Assembly (NCBI GenBank): GCA_937996725.1
Contig: CALKUR010000005.1
Coordinates: forward strand, 1 to 5,717
Direction: 5' to 3'
Source: an uncultured Dechloromonas sp.
Lineage (GTDB): Bacteria > Pseudomonadota > Gammaproteobacteria > Burkholderiales > Rhodocyclaceae
DNA: 5,717 nucleotides
Of this stretch, positions 1-5,717 are shown piece by piece. How positions within the stretch are numbered: the stretch's first letter is position 1; every line of letters starts with the position of its first letter. A program made the translations under genes and the position numbers. The notes under the pieces are model-generated. The model saw only the letters and a list, made by a program, of their open reading frames with translations. It made no database searches and was not told where the DNA came from.

Positions 1-159
1 CCAGCCCACGAGGGCTTCGATGCGGGGGAAGGTGGCACGGTCGAGCGCCGCCGCCTCGGGGGCGAGAATGGTCCGCCACTGGACGAGCCCCTGCACCAGC
101 CAGAGCGCCGCCGTCACGCGCATGAAGATGACGAGGTAAAGGCCCCAGCGCGCCGAAGC
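1..159 (-). CDS. Partial open frame of an unidentified small membrane protein, foreign to the dcw cluster
   Basis: Reading the minus strand from base 159 down to base 1 gives 53 codons without a stop. The protein begins ASARWGLYLVIFMRVTAALW and continues with LVQGLVQWRTILAPEAAAL and then a short stretch ending in VGW at the window edge. Residues 5 to about 27 are hydrophobic and would form one membrane segment. Codon use is extreme: 48 of 53 third positions are G or C, which is typical of a real gene in a high-GC genome and unlike the genes that follow. An in-frame ATG exists at 123-121, but the hydrophobic stretch begins before it, so the true start was probably lost at the junction near base 155-160. 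The 3' end lies outside the window. The pattern recalls short uncharacterised membrane proteins of Alphaproteobacteria (possibly the DUF6163 type), but I do not recognise it with certainty and assign no function. Confidence 0.45.
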
Positions 160-165
160 GGCGTT
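145..165. other. Breakpoint between unrelated high-GC DNA and the murD 3' part
   Basis: MurD similarity can be followed upstream to the residues AALALA (codons 158-175), which match the helix that precedes the GLPHR motif in MurD proteins. Just upstream the same frame reads RPQRAE and then hits TAA at 137-139, so MurD cannot continue. G+C falls from about 72% (115 of 160 bases) to about 57% (34 of 60 bases at 181-240). On the other side, the minus-strand frame loses its protein-like character at the same place. The exact breakpoint cannot be fixed to the base. No inverted repeat, target duplication or tRNA end is visible at the join. Confidence 0.65.
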
Positions 166-712
166 GGCGCTCGCTATACAAGCATTGCCTGCCGGTAAAA
201 CCCTCGCAGATCTGGTGCGCGGCATCGATAGCTTCCATGGCTTGCCGCATCGCGTGACGCTGATCGCCACGCAAGATGGTGTGCGCTACATCGATGATTC
301 CAAGGCCACCAATGTCGGCGCCACGCTGGCAGCGATTGAGGGCCTATTCGATCCGGCGCAGTCGCAGAAGAAACTGGCGCTGCTGCTTGGCGGCGAAGGT
401 AAGGGGCAGGACTTCACGCCATTGGCATCGGCGGTGGCGCGTGCCGGCCGGGCTGTGGCATTGATCGGTACGGATGCGGATGCTATCGCCGCTATTCTGC
501 CGGTCTCGTTGCCGGTCGAGCGCTTTGCCGATCTGCCGACTGCCACACGATGGTTGGCCGACCAGGCGCAACCGGGCGATACGGTCTTGTTGTCACCGGC
601 GTGCGCCAGCCTGGACATGTTCCGCAATTATGCCGAGCGTGCGCAGGTCTTTATCGACACGGTGCAGTCGCTCACGAGTTGCGCGCCCATGAAAGACGGG
701 GAGGCCGCATGA
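158..712 (+). CDS. murD: UDP-N-acetylmuramoyl-L-alanine--D-glutamate ligase MurD, C-terminal part only
   Basis: MurD is the cytoplasmic ATP-dependent ligase that adds D-glutamate to UDP-MurNAc-L-Ala. Only about the last 180 residues are here, against about 440-480 for the whole protein: the end of the central ATPase domain and the complete C-terminal Rossmann-like domain. Counting from the TTG at 164, GLPHR is at residues 26-30, DDSKATN at 44-50 (its lysine matches the active-site Lys319 of E. coli MurD), LLGGEGKGQDF at 74-84 and SPACASLDMFRNY at 144-156, the segment that helps to bind substrate. The UDP-binding N-terminal domain and the P-loop are missing because the sequence changes to unrelated DNA near base 155. 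The TTG at 164 is not a believable start: it lies inside a conserved helix and has no ribosome binding site. The fragment alone could not be an active ligase. The stop TGA overlaps the ftsW start. The last dozen residues are a non-conserved tail. Confidence 0.93.
   Translation, partial: AALALAIQALPAGKTLADLVRGIDSFHGLPHRVTLIATQDGVRYIDDSKATNVGATLAAIEGLFDPAQSQKKLALLLGGEGKGQDFTPLASAVARAGRAVALIGTDADAIAAILPVSLPVERFADLPTATRWLADQAQPGDTVLLSPACASLDMFRNYAERAQVFIDTVQSLTSCAPMKDGEAA
698..704 (+). promoter_or_regulatory. Ribosome binding site of ftsW
   Basis: A GGGGAGG run sits inside the end of murD, four bases before the ATG at 709. It supports 709 rather than any upstream in-frame codon as the ftsW start. 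Confidence 0.6.
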
Positions 713-1875
713 ACCGTCTGATGCGCATCATCAATTCTCCCGAGGAGCAATCGGAAGTGGATCCGTTGCTGGTCTGGAGTGCGTTGGCCTTGCTGCTGAT
801 CGGCATGATCATGGTGTATTCGGCATCAATCGCATTTGCCGAAGGTAGCCGTATGTTCGGCCGTAATCCGAATTACTTCCTGATCCGTCATGCCATCTTC
901 TTGATGATCGGTCTGGCCGCCGCAGGCTTAGCGTTCCAGGTGCCCACACAAACCTGGCAGCGCTGGTCGCCGTATCTCTTCCTCGGCGGCATCGTCTTGC
1001 TTGCCTTGGTACTGATTCCGGGGTTGGGCCGTGATGTGAATGGTGCGCGTCGCTGGTTGCCGCTCTTCGTGGTCAACCTGCAGCCTTCCGAACTCATGAA
1101 GCTGTTCGTCGTGTTGTATGCCGCCGACTTTACGGTGCGCAAGATGAATGTGATGCATAGCCTGAAGAAAGCCTTCTTGCCCATGTTCCTGGCGATGGTG
1201 CTGGTAGGCTCGTTGTTGCTCAAGGAGCCGGACTTTGGCGCATTTGTTGTGATCATCTCGATCGCTTTCGGCATCCTCTTCCTGGGGGGCATGAAGATCA
1301 AGCCCTTCGTGATCCTCATTCTGCTGCTGCTGATTGCTTTTGCGATTCTGATCATCGTGTCGCCCTATCGTCGTGATCGGATCTTCGGTTTTATGGATCC
1401 ATGGGCCGATGCGTTGGGTCGGGGTTATCAGCTCTCCCACTCGTTGATCGCCTTTGGTCGTGGTGAATTCTTCGGGGTTGGGTTGGGCGGCAGCGTCGAA
1501 AAACTGTTCTATCTGCCGGAAGCCCACACCGATTTCTTGCTCGCCGTGATCGCCGAAGAGCTCGGTTTCGTCGGCGTCGTTGTCGTGATTGCACTGTTTG
1601 GTTTAATGATTCAACGCATCATCATGGTCAGCAAGCAAAGCGTGAAGCTGGATCGTTGCTTCGCCGCGCTGGTGTCGCAAGGCATCGCCATCTGGATCGG
1701 CGTTCAGGGCTTCATCAATATGGGTGTGAACATGGGGCTGTTGCCGACCAAGGGCCTCACGCTGCCGATGATGAGTTTTGGCGGCTCGGGCATTCTGGTC
1801 AACTGCGTCTCTATCGCGATTCTGTTACGCATCGATTGGGAAAATCGTCAGATGATGCGGGGGCGGCGGTCATGA
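709..1875 (+). CDS. ftsW: Lipid II polymerase (SEDS peptidoglycan glycosyltransferase) FtsW
   Basis: FtsW is the inner-membrane SEDS-family enzyme that polymerises lipid II into septal glycan strands, working with the transpeptidase FtsI (PBP3). The 388-residue product is of normal length. About ten hydrophobic segments can be seen, roughly at 20-42, 58-78, 88-106, 128-141, 155-172, 174-193, 198-218, 276-303, 317-345 and 352-375, with a long periplasmic loop at about 219-275. Family motifs are intact: NGARRWL 111-117, NLQPSELMKL 123-132, EPDFG 173-177, GYQLSHSLIAFGRGEFFG 239-256, LPEAHTDF 269-276, PTKGLTLPMMSFGGSG 346-361. Asp275 corresponds to the catalytic aspartate (Asp297 in E. coli FtsW). 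The frame is open upstream to 550, but those codons lie within murD and read as non-protein, while 709 has a good ribosome binding site and begins the typical short basic cytoplasmic N-terminus. The start overlaps the murD stop and the stop overlaps the murG start, each by four bases. Sequence wording is betaproteobacterial. Confidence 0.97.
   Translation: MNRLMRIINSPEEQSEVDPLLVWSALALLLIGMIMVYSASIAFAEGSRMFGRNPNYFLIRHAIFLMIGLAAAGLAFQVPTQTWQRWSPYLFLGGIVLLALVLIPGLGRDVNGARRWLPLFVVNLQPSELMKLFVVLYAADFTVRKMNVMHSLKKAFLPMFLAMVLVGSLLLKEPDFGAFVVIISIAFGILFLGGMKIKPFVILILLLLIAFAILIIVSPYRRDRIFGFMDPWADALGRGYQLSHSLIAFGRGEFFGVGLGGSVEKLFYLPEAHTDFLLAVIAEELGFVGVVVVIALFGLMIQRIIMVSKQSVKLDRCFAALVSQGIAIWIGVQGFINMGVNMGLLPTKGLTLPMMSFGGSGILVNCVSIAILLRIDWENRQMMRGRRS
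1859..1863 (+). promoter_or_regulatory. Weak ribosome binding site of murG
   Basis: A GGGGG run lies eight bases before the ATG at 1872, in the last codons of ftsW. It is a poor Shine-Dalgarno match, so murG translation probably depends on coupling through the ATGA overlap. Confidence 0.4.
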
Positions 1876-2954
1876 CTGCACATAACAGCGCGCACAAGAC
1901 ACTGCTCGTGATGGCCGGCGGCACGGGGGGGCACATTTTCCCTGCGCTCGCGGTGGCTGACGTATTGCGTCAACAAGGCTGGCGCGTCGTCTGGCTGGGT
2001 AACCCGAACGGTATGGAAGCCAAGCTGGTGCCATCGCGTGGTTATGAGTGTGCCTGGGTGCAATTTGCCGCTGTGCGTGGCAAGGGTCTGATGCGTAAGC
2101 TGATGCTGCCGGTGAACCTGCTGCGTGCTTGCGCCGCCGCGCGTCGGGTGATTCGTCAGGTGCGTCCGGATGTCGTGCTCGGTATGGGCGGTTACATCAC
2201 CTTCCCGGGCGGTGTTATGGCGCGGCTGGCCGGTGTGCCCTTAGTCGTGCATGAGCAGAATGCCGTCGCAGGCCTGGCCAACAAAGTGCTCAGCCATATT
2301 GCCACGCGCGTGCTCACGGGCTTTCCGGATACCTTGCCGAACGCCACCTGGGTGGGTAACCCGGTGCGCGTCGATATCGCCACATTGCCTGAACCGCAAG
2401 AGCGTTACAGCGCTCGTGCTGATAATGAGCCGCTCCATGTGCTGGTGGTGGGCGGCAGTCTGGGCGCGCAAGCCTTAAATACCGCGCTGCCTAATGCCAT
2501 AGGTCAAATGGGCGCCGCGCAACGCCCGGTCATTCGTCATCAAACTGGCCCGCGTGACCAAGCATCAGTGCAGGCCGCTTATGCCGCCGTTAATGTCGTC
2601 GCCGATGTACAGCCGTTTATCGACGATATGGCCGCCGCCCTGGCCTGGGCGGATCTGGTGGTTTGTCGTTCTGGCGCGCTGACCGTGGCCGAATTGGCCG
2701 CTGCCGGCGTGGCGAGCGTGCTCATTCCGTTCCCGCATGCCGTCGACGATCACCAACGCGTCAACGCCGAATTTCTGGTCAATGGCCAGGCGGGCCATTG
2801 CGTGATTCAGAAAGCACTCGCGACGGAACAGCTGATCGTTCTTCTGCAGCAGTCCCGCGCTGAACTACAGGCGCAAGCGATCGCAGCGCGCGCCTTGGCA
2901 CGCGCCGAAGCCGCAGAAACTGTGGCCGATATTTGTAAGGAGCTGGCGGCATGA
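1872..2954 (+). CDS. murG: UDP-N-acetylglucosamine--N-acetylmuramyl-(pentapeptide) pyrophosphoryl-undecaprenol GlcNAc transferase MurG
   Basis: MurG transfers GlcNAc from UDP-GlcNAc to lipid I, making lipid II on the cytoplasmic face of the inner membrane (GT28 family, GT-B fold). The 360-residue protein has the normal length. The N-terminal acceptor domain carries the glycine loop GGTGGH at 16-21, VRGKG at 68-72, LGMGGYITFPGG at 103-114 and HEQNAVAGLANK at 127-138. The C-terminal donor domain carries the second glycine loop GGSLGAQ at 194-200, CRSGALTVAEL at 265-275 (the glutamate at 274 is in the position that contacts the UDP-GlcNAc ribose), and AVDDHQRVNAEF at 290-301. No key residue is missing. 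A longer in-frame opening back to 1656 exists, but it lies within ftsW and gives a meaningless peptide. The ATG at 1872 overlaps the ftsW stop, and the stop overlaps the murC start. The ten residues before the first beta strand are a little longer than in E. coli. The lipid II made here is the substrate of the neighbouring FtsW. Confidence 0.97.
   Translation: MTAHNSAHKTLLVMAGGTGGHIFPALAVADVLRQQGWRVVWLGNPNGMEAKLVPSRGYECAWVQFAAVRGKGLMRKLMLPVNLLRACAAARRVIRQVRPDVVLGMGGYITFPGGVMARLAGVPLVVHEQNAVAGLANKVLSHIATRVLTGFPDTLPNATWVGNPVRVDIATLPEPQERYSARADNEPLHVLVVGGSLGAQALNTALPNAIGQMGAAQRPVIRHQTGPRDQASVQAAYAAVNVVADVQPFIDDMAAALAWADLVVCRSGALTVAELAAAGVASVLIPFPHAVDDHQRVNAEFLVNGQAGHCVIQKALATEQLIVLLQQSRAELQAQAIAARALARAEAAETVADICKELAA
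2936..2942 (+). promoter_or_regulatory. Strong ribosome binding site of murC
   Basis: TAAGGAG ends eight bases before the ATG at 2951. It is the best Shine-Dalgarno match in the window and fixes the murC start. Confidence 0.7.
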
Positions 2955-4360
2955 AGCACAAGATTCATCATCTGCACTTCATCGGCATCGGCGGCTCAGG
3001 CATGAGTGGCATCGCCGAGGTTCTGATTAATCTCGGTTACACCGTGAGCGGTTCGGACTTGCAAGCGGGCGCGGCAACCCAACGGCTGGCAGCGTTGGGT
3101 GCCAAGATCCTCCTGGGCCACCAAGCCAGCAATATTGCTGGCGCGGATGCCATCGTCGTATCGACCGCGGTTAAAGAAGATAACCCGGAAGTGATCGCCG
3201 CGCGTGAAGCGCGTATTCCCATTGTGCCGCGGGCCCAGATGCTGGCCGAGCTCATGCGACTGAAGCAGGGTATTGCCGTTGCCGGGACGCATGGTAAAAC
3301 CACCACCACCAGCCTGATCGCCTCGATCCTCGGCGAGGGTGGGCTGGACCCCACGTTTGTGATCGGTGGCCGTCTAAATGCAGCGGGTGCGAATGCGCGC
3401 CTGGGCAAGGGCGACTTCCTGGTCGCCGAAGCGGACGAATCGGATGCGTCATTCCTGCGTCTGTCGCCAGTGATCTCGGTCGTGACCAATATCGATGCTG
3501 ATCACATGGAAACCTACGGCCATGATTTCGGCAAACTGAAACAGGCGTTTGTTGATTTCCTGGAGCGCTTGCCGTTCTATGGTGTGGCCGTGTTGTGTAC
3601 GGATGACCCGACGGTCAACGAGATCATGGCGCAGGTGACCAAACAGATCGTGCGTTATGGTCTGAACGAACATGCCAACATTCGCGCCGAAAATGTCCGT
3701 GCCGATAACGGCCGCATGCACTTCACCGCCGTACGGGTGAATGGCACGACCTCACGCTTGCCGATCACCTTGAATCTGCCGGGTGTGCACTATGTGCAGA
3801 ATGCGCTAGCGGCGATTGCGGTTGCGACCGAAGTGGGCGTGGCAGATGAGGCCATCGTTAAAGCCCTGGGCGAATTCCGCGGGGTCGGTCGCCGCTTCCA
3901 GCGCTATGGCGAATTGCCACTGCCGAAGGGTGGCGTAGTAACAGTGATTGACGATTACGGCCATCACCCCGTCGAAATGACGGCGACCATTGCTGCGGCC
4001 CGTGGCGCTTTCCCGGGGCGTCGTCTGGTCTTGGCATTCCAGCCACATCGCTACTCGCGTACGCGCGACTGCTTTGAAGATTTTGTGCAGGTCCTGGGCA
4101 CGGTGGATGCGCTACTGCTGACGGAGGTCTATGCCGCCGGTGAAGCACCGGTCGTCGCCGCCGATGGTCGATCGCTCATTCGTGGCGTGCGCGTCACCGG
4201 CAAGATCGAACCACAGTTTGTTGAATCGGTGACAGATCTGCCGGCTGCATTACTCGATACGCTGCAAGATGGCGATGTGCTGTTGACCATGGGCGCGGGG
4301 TCGATTGGTGGCACTGCCGCCAAACTCTTTGAAGCCGTAGGCGCGGTGCCAGAGCAATGA
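2951..4360 (+). CDS. murC: UDP-N-acetylmuramate--L-alanine ligase MurC
   Basis: MurC is the cytoplasmic Mur ligase that adds L-alanine to UDP-MurNAc with ATP, the first amino acid of the stem peptide. The 469-residue protein has the usual length and three domains. The N-terminal UDP-binding domain begins with HFIGIGGSGMSGIA (9-22). The central ATPase domain has the P-loop GTHGKTTTT at 112-120, the metal and substrate motif EADESDASF at 160-168, NIDADHMETY at 180-189 and a conserved asparagine in NALAAIAVA (284-292). The C-terminal domain carries RRFQRYG 314-320, DDYGHHPVE 334-342 and FQPHRYSRT 363-371, and closes with MGAGSIGG near residue 450. All expected catalytic motifs are intact. The start is set by a strong ribosome binding site and overlaps the murG stop by four bases, and the stop is overlapped by murB. 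Its substrate is the product of the downstream gene murB, and its own product is the substrate of MurD. Confidence 0.97.
   Translation: MKHKIHHLHFIGIGGSGMSGIAEVLINLGYTVSGSDLQAGAATQRLAALGAKILLGHQASNIAGADAIVVSTAVKEDNPEVIAAREARIPIVPRAQMLAELMRLKQGIAVAGTHGKTTTTSLIASILGEGGLDPTFVIGGRLNAAGANARLGKGDFLVAEADESDASFLRLSPVISVVTNIDADHMETYGHDFGKLKQAFVDFLERLPFYGVAVLCTDDPTVNEIMAQVTKQIVRYGLNEHANIRAENVRADNGRMHFTAVRVNGTTSRLPITLNLPGVHYVQNALAAIAVATEVGVADEAIVKALGEFRGVGRRFQRYGELPLPKGGVVTVIDDYGHHPVEMTATIAAARGAFPGRRLVLAFQPHRYSRTRDCFEDFVQVLGTVDALLLTEVYAAGEAPVVAADGRSLIRGVRVTGKIEPQFVESVTDLPAALLDTLQDGDVLLTMGAGSIGGTAAKLFEAVGAVPEQ
4351..4354 (+). promoter_or_regulatory. Weak ribosome binding site near the triple ATG of murB
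   Basis: AGAG is the only purine-rich site before murB. It is two bases from the first ATG (4357), five from the second (4360) and eight from the third (4363). Spacing therefore favours the third ATG, although the first makes the ATGA overlap seen at every other junction. Confidence 0.3.
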
Positions 4361-5328
4361 TGATGAACGAGCCCCGCCACTTCGTCCAACCACTGTCCGC
4401 ACTGCGCGGCCAATGGGCGGATAACGTCTCCATGGCTCGCCATGTGTCTTGGCGGGCGGGCGGTGTAGCGCGTCGGACCTATACGCCCGCGGATCTCGAT
4501 GATCTATCGGCCATGCTGGCCCAGCTGCCAAAGGATGAGCCGGTCTTATGCGTTGGCCTCGGCAGCAATCTGTTGGTGCGCGATGGCGGCTTTAACGGCA
4601 CGGTGATATTCCTGCATGCCGCACTGAATGCCTTACGCGTTGAATCGCTCCCAGGTGTCGGTGAGGTCGTTTATGCCGAGGCCGGCGTGGCCAGCCCGAA
4701 GGTGGCGCGCTTTGCTGCGAACCTAGGTTGTGATGCTGCCTTCATGGCCGGCATCCCCGGTACGGTGGGTGGTGCGTTGGCGATGAATGCCGGCTGCTAC
4801 GGTGCCGAGACTTGGCCGTTTGTCGTCCAGGTATGCACCATTGACCGTCAGGGCCAACGCCATATCCGCAAACCGGGCGATTTTGACATCGGTTACCGTC
4901 ACGTGGCCGCACGTGATGACAATGCGCAGAACGATGTGTTTGCCGCCGCTTGGTTCCGCTTTCCAACGCAGGACAAAGCCACGGCACGTGACACGATCCG
5001 TTCATTGCTGGAAAAGCGGGTCGCCAGTCAGCCGTTGCGCTGGCCCAACGCAGGATCCGTGTTTCGCAACCCGCCAGGTGATTTCGCGGCGCGACTGATC
5101 GAGTCACTCGGGCTCAAAGGGTTGCGCATTGGCGGGGCTGAGGTCAGCACTATCCATGCCAACTTCATCGTCAATGTGGACGGCACGGCAACGGCCGCCG
5201 ATATTGAAACTTTGATCACGACTGTACAGAACCGCGTTGCGGCGGCGACGGGCGTGCAACTCATTCGCGAAGTTCGCATCGTTGGCGATGCGGCTTCCAT
5301 GCCACCTCACTCAGGATGCTCATCATGA
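4357..5328 (+). CDS. murB: UDP-N-acetylenolpyruvoylglucosamine reductase MurB, type II-like
   Basis: MurB is the cytoplasmic FAD enzyme that uses NADPH to reduce UDP-GlcNAc-enolpyruvate to UDP-MurNAc. Counted from the first ATG the protein has 323 residues. The FAD-binding part shows GLGSNLLVRDGGFNG at 67-81 and AGIPGTVGGALAMNAGCYG at 131-149. The substrate domain shows FDIGYRHV at 176-183, NAGSVFRNPPG at 231-241, GLRIGGAEVSTIHANFIVN at 255-273 and REVRIVG at 304-310. By comparison with E. coli MurB, Arg181, Ser234 and Glu305 should be the catalytic residues. The GSVFRNP and HANFIVN wording and the short length match the type II group (as in S. aureus) rather than the E. coli type I. One oddity is Val183, where type II proteins usually have serine (YRHS). 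Start choice is uncertain among three consecutive ATG codons (4357, 4360, 4363). The last 13 residues after the conserved end are a hydrophilic tail that carries the overlap with ddl. Confidence 0.95.
   Translation: MMMNEPRHFVQPLSALRGQWADNVSMARHVSWRAGGVARRTYTPADLDDLSAMLAQLPKDEPVLCVGLGSNLLVRDGGFNGTVIFLHAALNALRVESLPGVGEVVYAEAGVASPKVARFAANLGCDAAFMAGIPGTVGGALAMNAGCYGAETWPFVVQVCTIDRQGQRHIRKPGDFDIGYRHVAARDDNAQNDVFAAAWFRFPTQDKATARDTIRSLLEKRVASQPLRWPNAGSVFRNPPGDFAARLIESLGLKGLRIGGAEVSTIHANFIVNVDGTATAADIETLITTVQNRVAAATGVQLIREVRIVGDAASMPPHSGCSS
5312..5316 (+). promoter_or_regulatory. Ribosome binding site of ddl
   Basis: CAGGA ends eight bases before the ATG at 5325. Another in-frame ATG at 5316 has no such site upstream, so 5325 is the better start and also gives the ATGA overlap. 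Confidence 0.5.
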
Positions 5329-5717
5329 CGCGTGCGATTGATCCCAAAGCACTCGGTAAAGTCGTTGTCTTGTTTGGCGGCTCGTCGGCGGAGCGCGAGG
5401 TCTCTCTGCGCTCGGGTGCCGCTTGCGCAAAAGCCCTGCGGGACGAGGGTTTCCGCGTCACCGAGATCGATGTTGATCGCAACATTGCGCAGCGTCTGGC
5501 CGAGCTGAAGCCAGATGTCGCCTTCAATGCATTGCATGGCAAGGTCGGTGAAGACGGCACCATCCAAGGCATTTTGGAAGTGCTGCAAATTCCCTACACG
5601 CATTCGGGCGTGCTCTCTTCCGCACTCGCCATGAACAAGCAGCAGGCGAAGATTGTGATGGCCGCAGCCGGCATTCCGGTGGCGGAGGGCCGCGTGGTCA
5701 GCCGTCATGAGGCGGCC
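5325..5717 (+). CDS. ddl: D-alanine--D-alanine ligase Ddl, N-terminal part, cut by the window end
   Basis: Ddl is the cytoplasmic ATP-grasp ligase that joins two D-alanines, giving the dipeptide that MurF adds to the stem peptide. The first 131 residues are present out of roughly 300-310. The N-terminal domain shows VLFGGSSAEREVSLRSG at 15-31, in which Glu23 corresponds to the D-alanine-binding Glu15 of E. coli DdlB. It then shows ALHGKVGEDGTIQG at 69-82, with His71 in the position of E. coli His63, and IPYTHSGVLSSALAMNKQQA at 89-108, just before the start of the ATP-grasp part. The reading frame is open to the last base, so this is a window cut and not a truncation. The N-terminus is about eight residues longer than in E. 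coli DdlB. Variants to note are HGKVGEDG for the commoner HGRGGEDG and YTHSGV for YTGSGV, the latter a form I associate with Alphaproteobacteria. The start overlaps the murB stop by four bases. Confidence 0.95.
   Translation, partial: MTRAIDPKALGKVVVLFGGSSAEREVSLRSGAACAKALRDEGFRVTEIDVDRNIAQRLAELKPDVAFNALHGKVGEDGTIQGILEVLQIPYTHSGVLSSALAMNKQQAKIVMAAAGIPVAEGRVVSRHEAA

Noticed and set aside
164..166. TTG as a genuine start of a short MurD-like protein
   Set aside because: It lies within a conserved MurD helix, has no ribosome binding site, and would give a ligase without its nucleotide-binding site. The gene is better seen as cut by the junction.
286..627. 113-codon minus-strand frame opposite murD
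   Set aside because: It is the complement of conserved MurD C-terminal motifs and resembles no protein family.
550..708. Upstream extension of the ftsW frame
   Set aside because: The frame is open, but the 53 extra residues lie within conserved murD sequence read out of frame. The ATG at 709 has a good ribosome binding site and the expected N-terminus.
1309..1350. Repeated CTG-like codons resembling a microsatellite
   Set aside because: These are leucine and isoleucine codons of an FtsW membrane segment; the repeat is short and imperfect.
928..1527. 199-codon open frame on the minus strand opposite ftsW
   Set aside because: The translation is rich in Gln, Arg, Glu and His with no recognisable motif. 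It mirrors the hydrophobic codons of FtsW, whose motifs are intact on the + strand.
1656..1871. Upstream extension of the murG frame
   Set aside because: The 72 extra residues are an out-of-frame reading of the FtsW C-terminus. MurG begins normally at 1872.
3037..3489. 150-codon open frame on the minus strand opposite murC
   Set aside because: It is a low-complexity Ser/Ala/Pro/Arg translation complementary to the conserved P-loop region of murC, with no ribosome binding site or family signature.
5307..5708. 133-codon minus-strand frame opposite ddl
   Set aside because: It is complementary to clear Ddl motifs on the + strand and has no protein-like features of its own.

Overview
The window is almost entirely a stretch of a bacterial division and cell wall (dcw) gene cluster, read on the + strand in the order murD (3' part only), ftsW, murG, murC, murB, ddl (5' part only). 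The wording of FtsW (positive-inside loops, VNLQPSELMKLF, a single-residue-spaced LPEAHTDF motif) and of MurG (VRGKG, GGYITFPGGVMA, HEQNAVAGLANK) resembles Betaproteobacteria most, judged from memory of the families. The DNA is about 55-58% G+C in lines I counted. murB lies inside the cluster between murC and ddl, an order known from several beta- and gammaproteobacterial lineages but not from E. coli. I cannot name a genus.

Layout. Bases 1 to about 155 do not belong to the cluster. They are about 72% G+C, contain a stop in the murD frame (137-139), and on the minus strand hold an open frame of 53 codons with 48 of 53 third positions G or C, reading like the start of a small membrane protein of a high-GC (alphaproteobacterium-like) genome. 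At about 155-160 the sequence switches abruptly to the C-terminal third of MurD. From there to the end every base is coding, apart from nothing: each gene's stop overlaps the next start in the tetranucleotide ATGA (709, 1872, 2951, 4357, 5325). There are no intergenic gaps, no visible promoter, terminator, RNA gene, repeat, CRISPR array or insertion sequence.

How the genes work together. MurB and MurC make UDP-MurNAc and attach L-alanine, Ddl makes D-Ala-D-Ala, MurD adds D-glutamate, MurG converts lipid I to lipid II on the inner face of the membrane, and FtsW polymerises lipid II into septal glycan. The strict ATGA chaining implies one transcript with translational coupling.

I found no undescribed biological system. 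The item most worth checking is the sharp composition and gene-content break near base 155, which more likely reflects a chimeric assembly or clone than biology, because it would truncate an essential gene.
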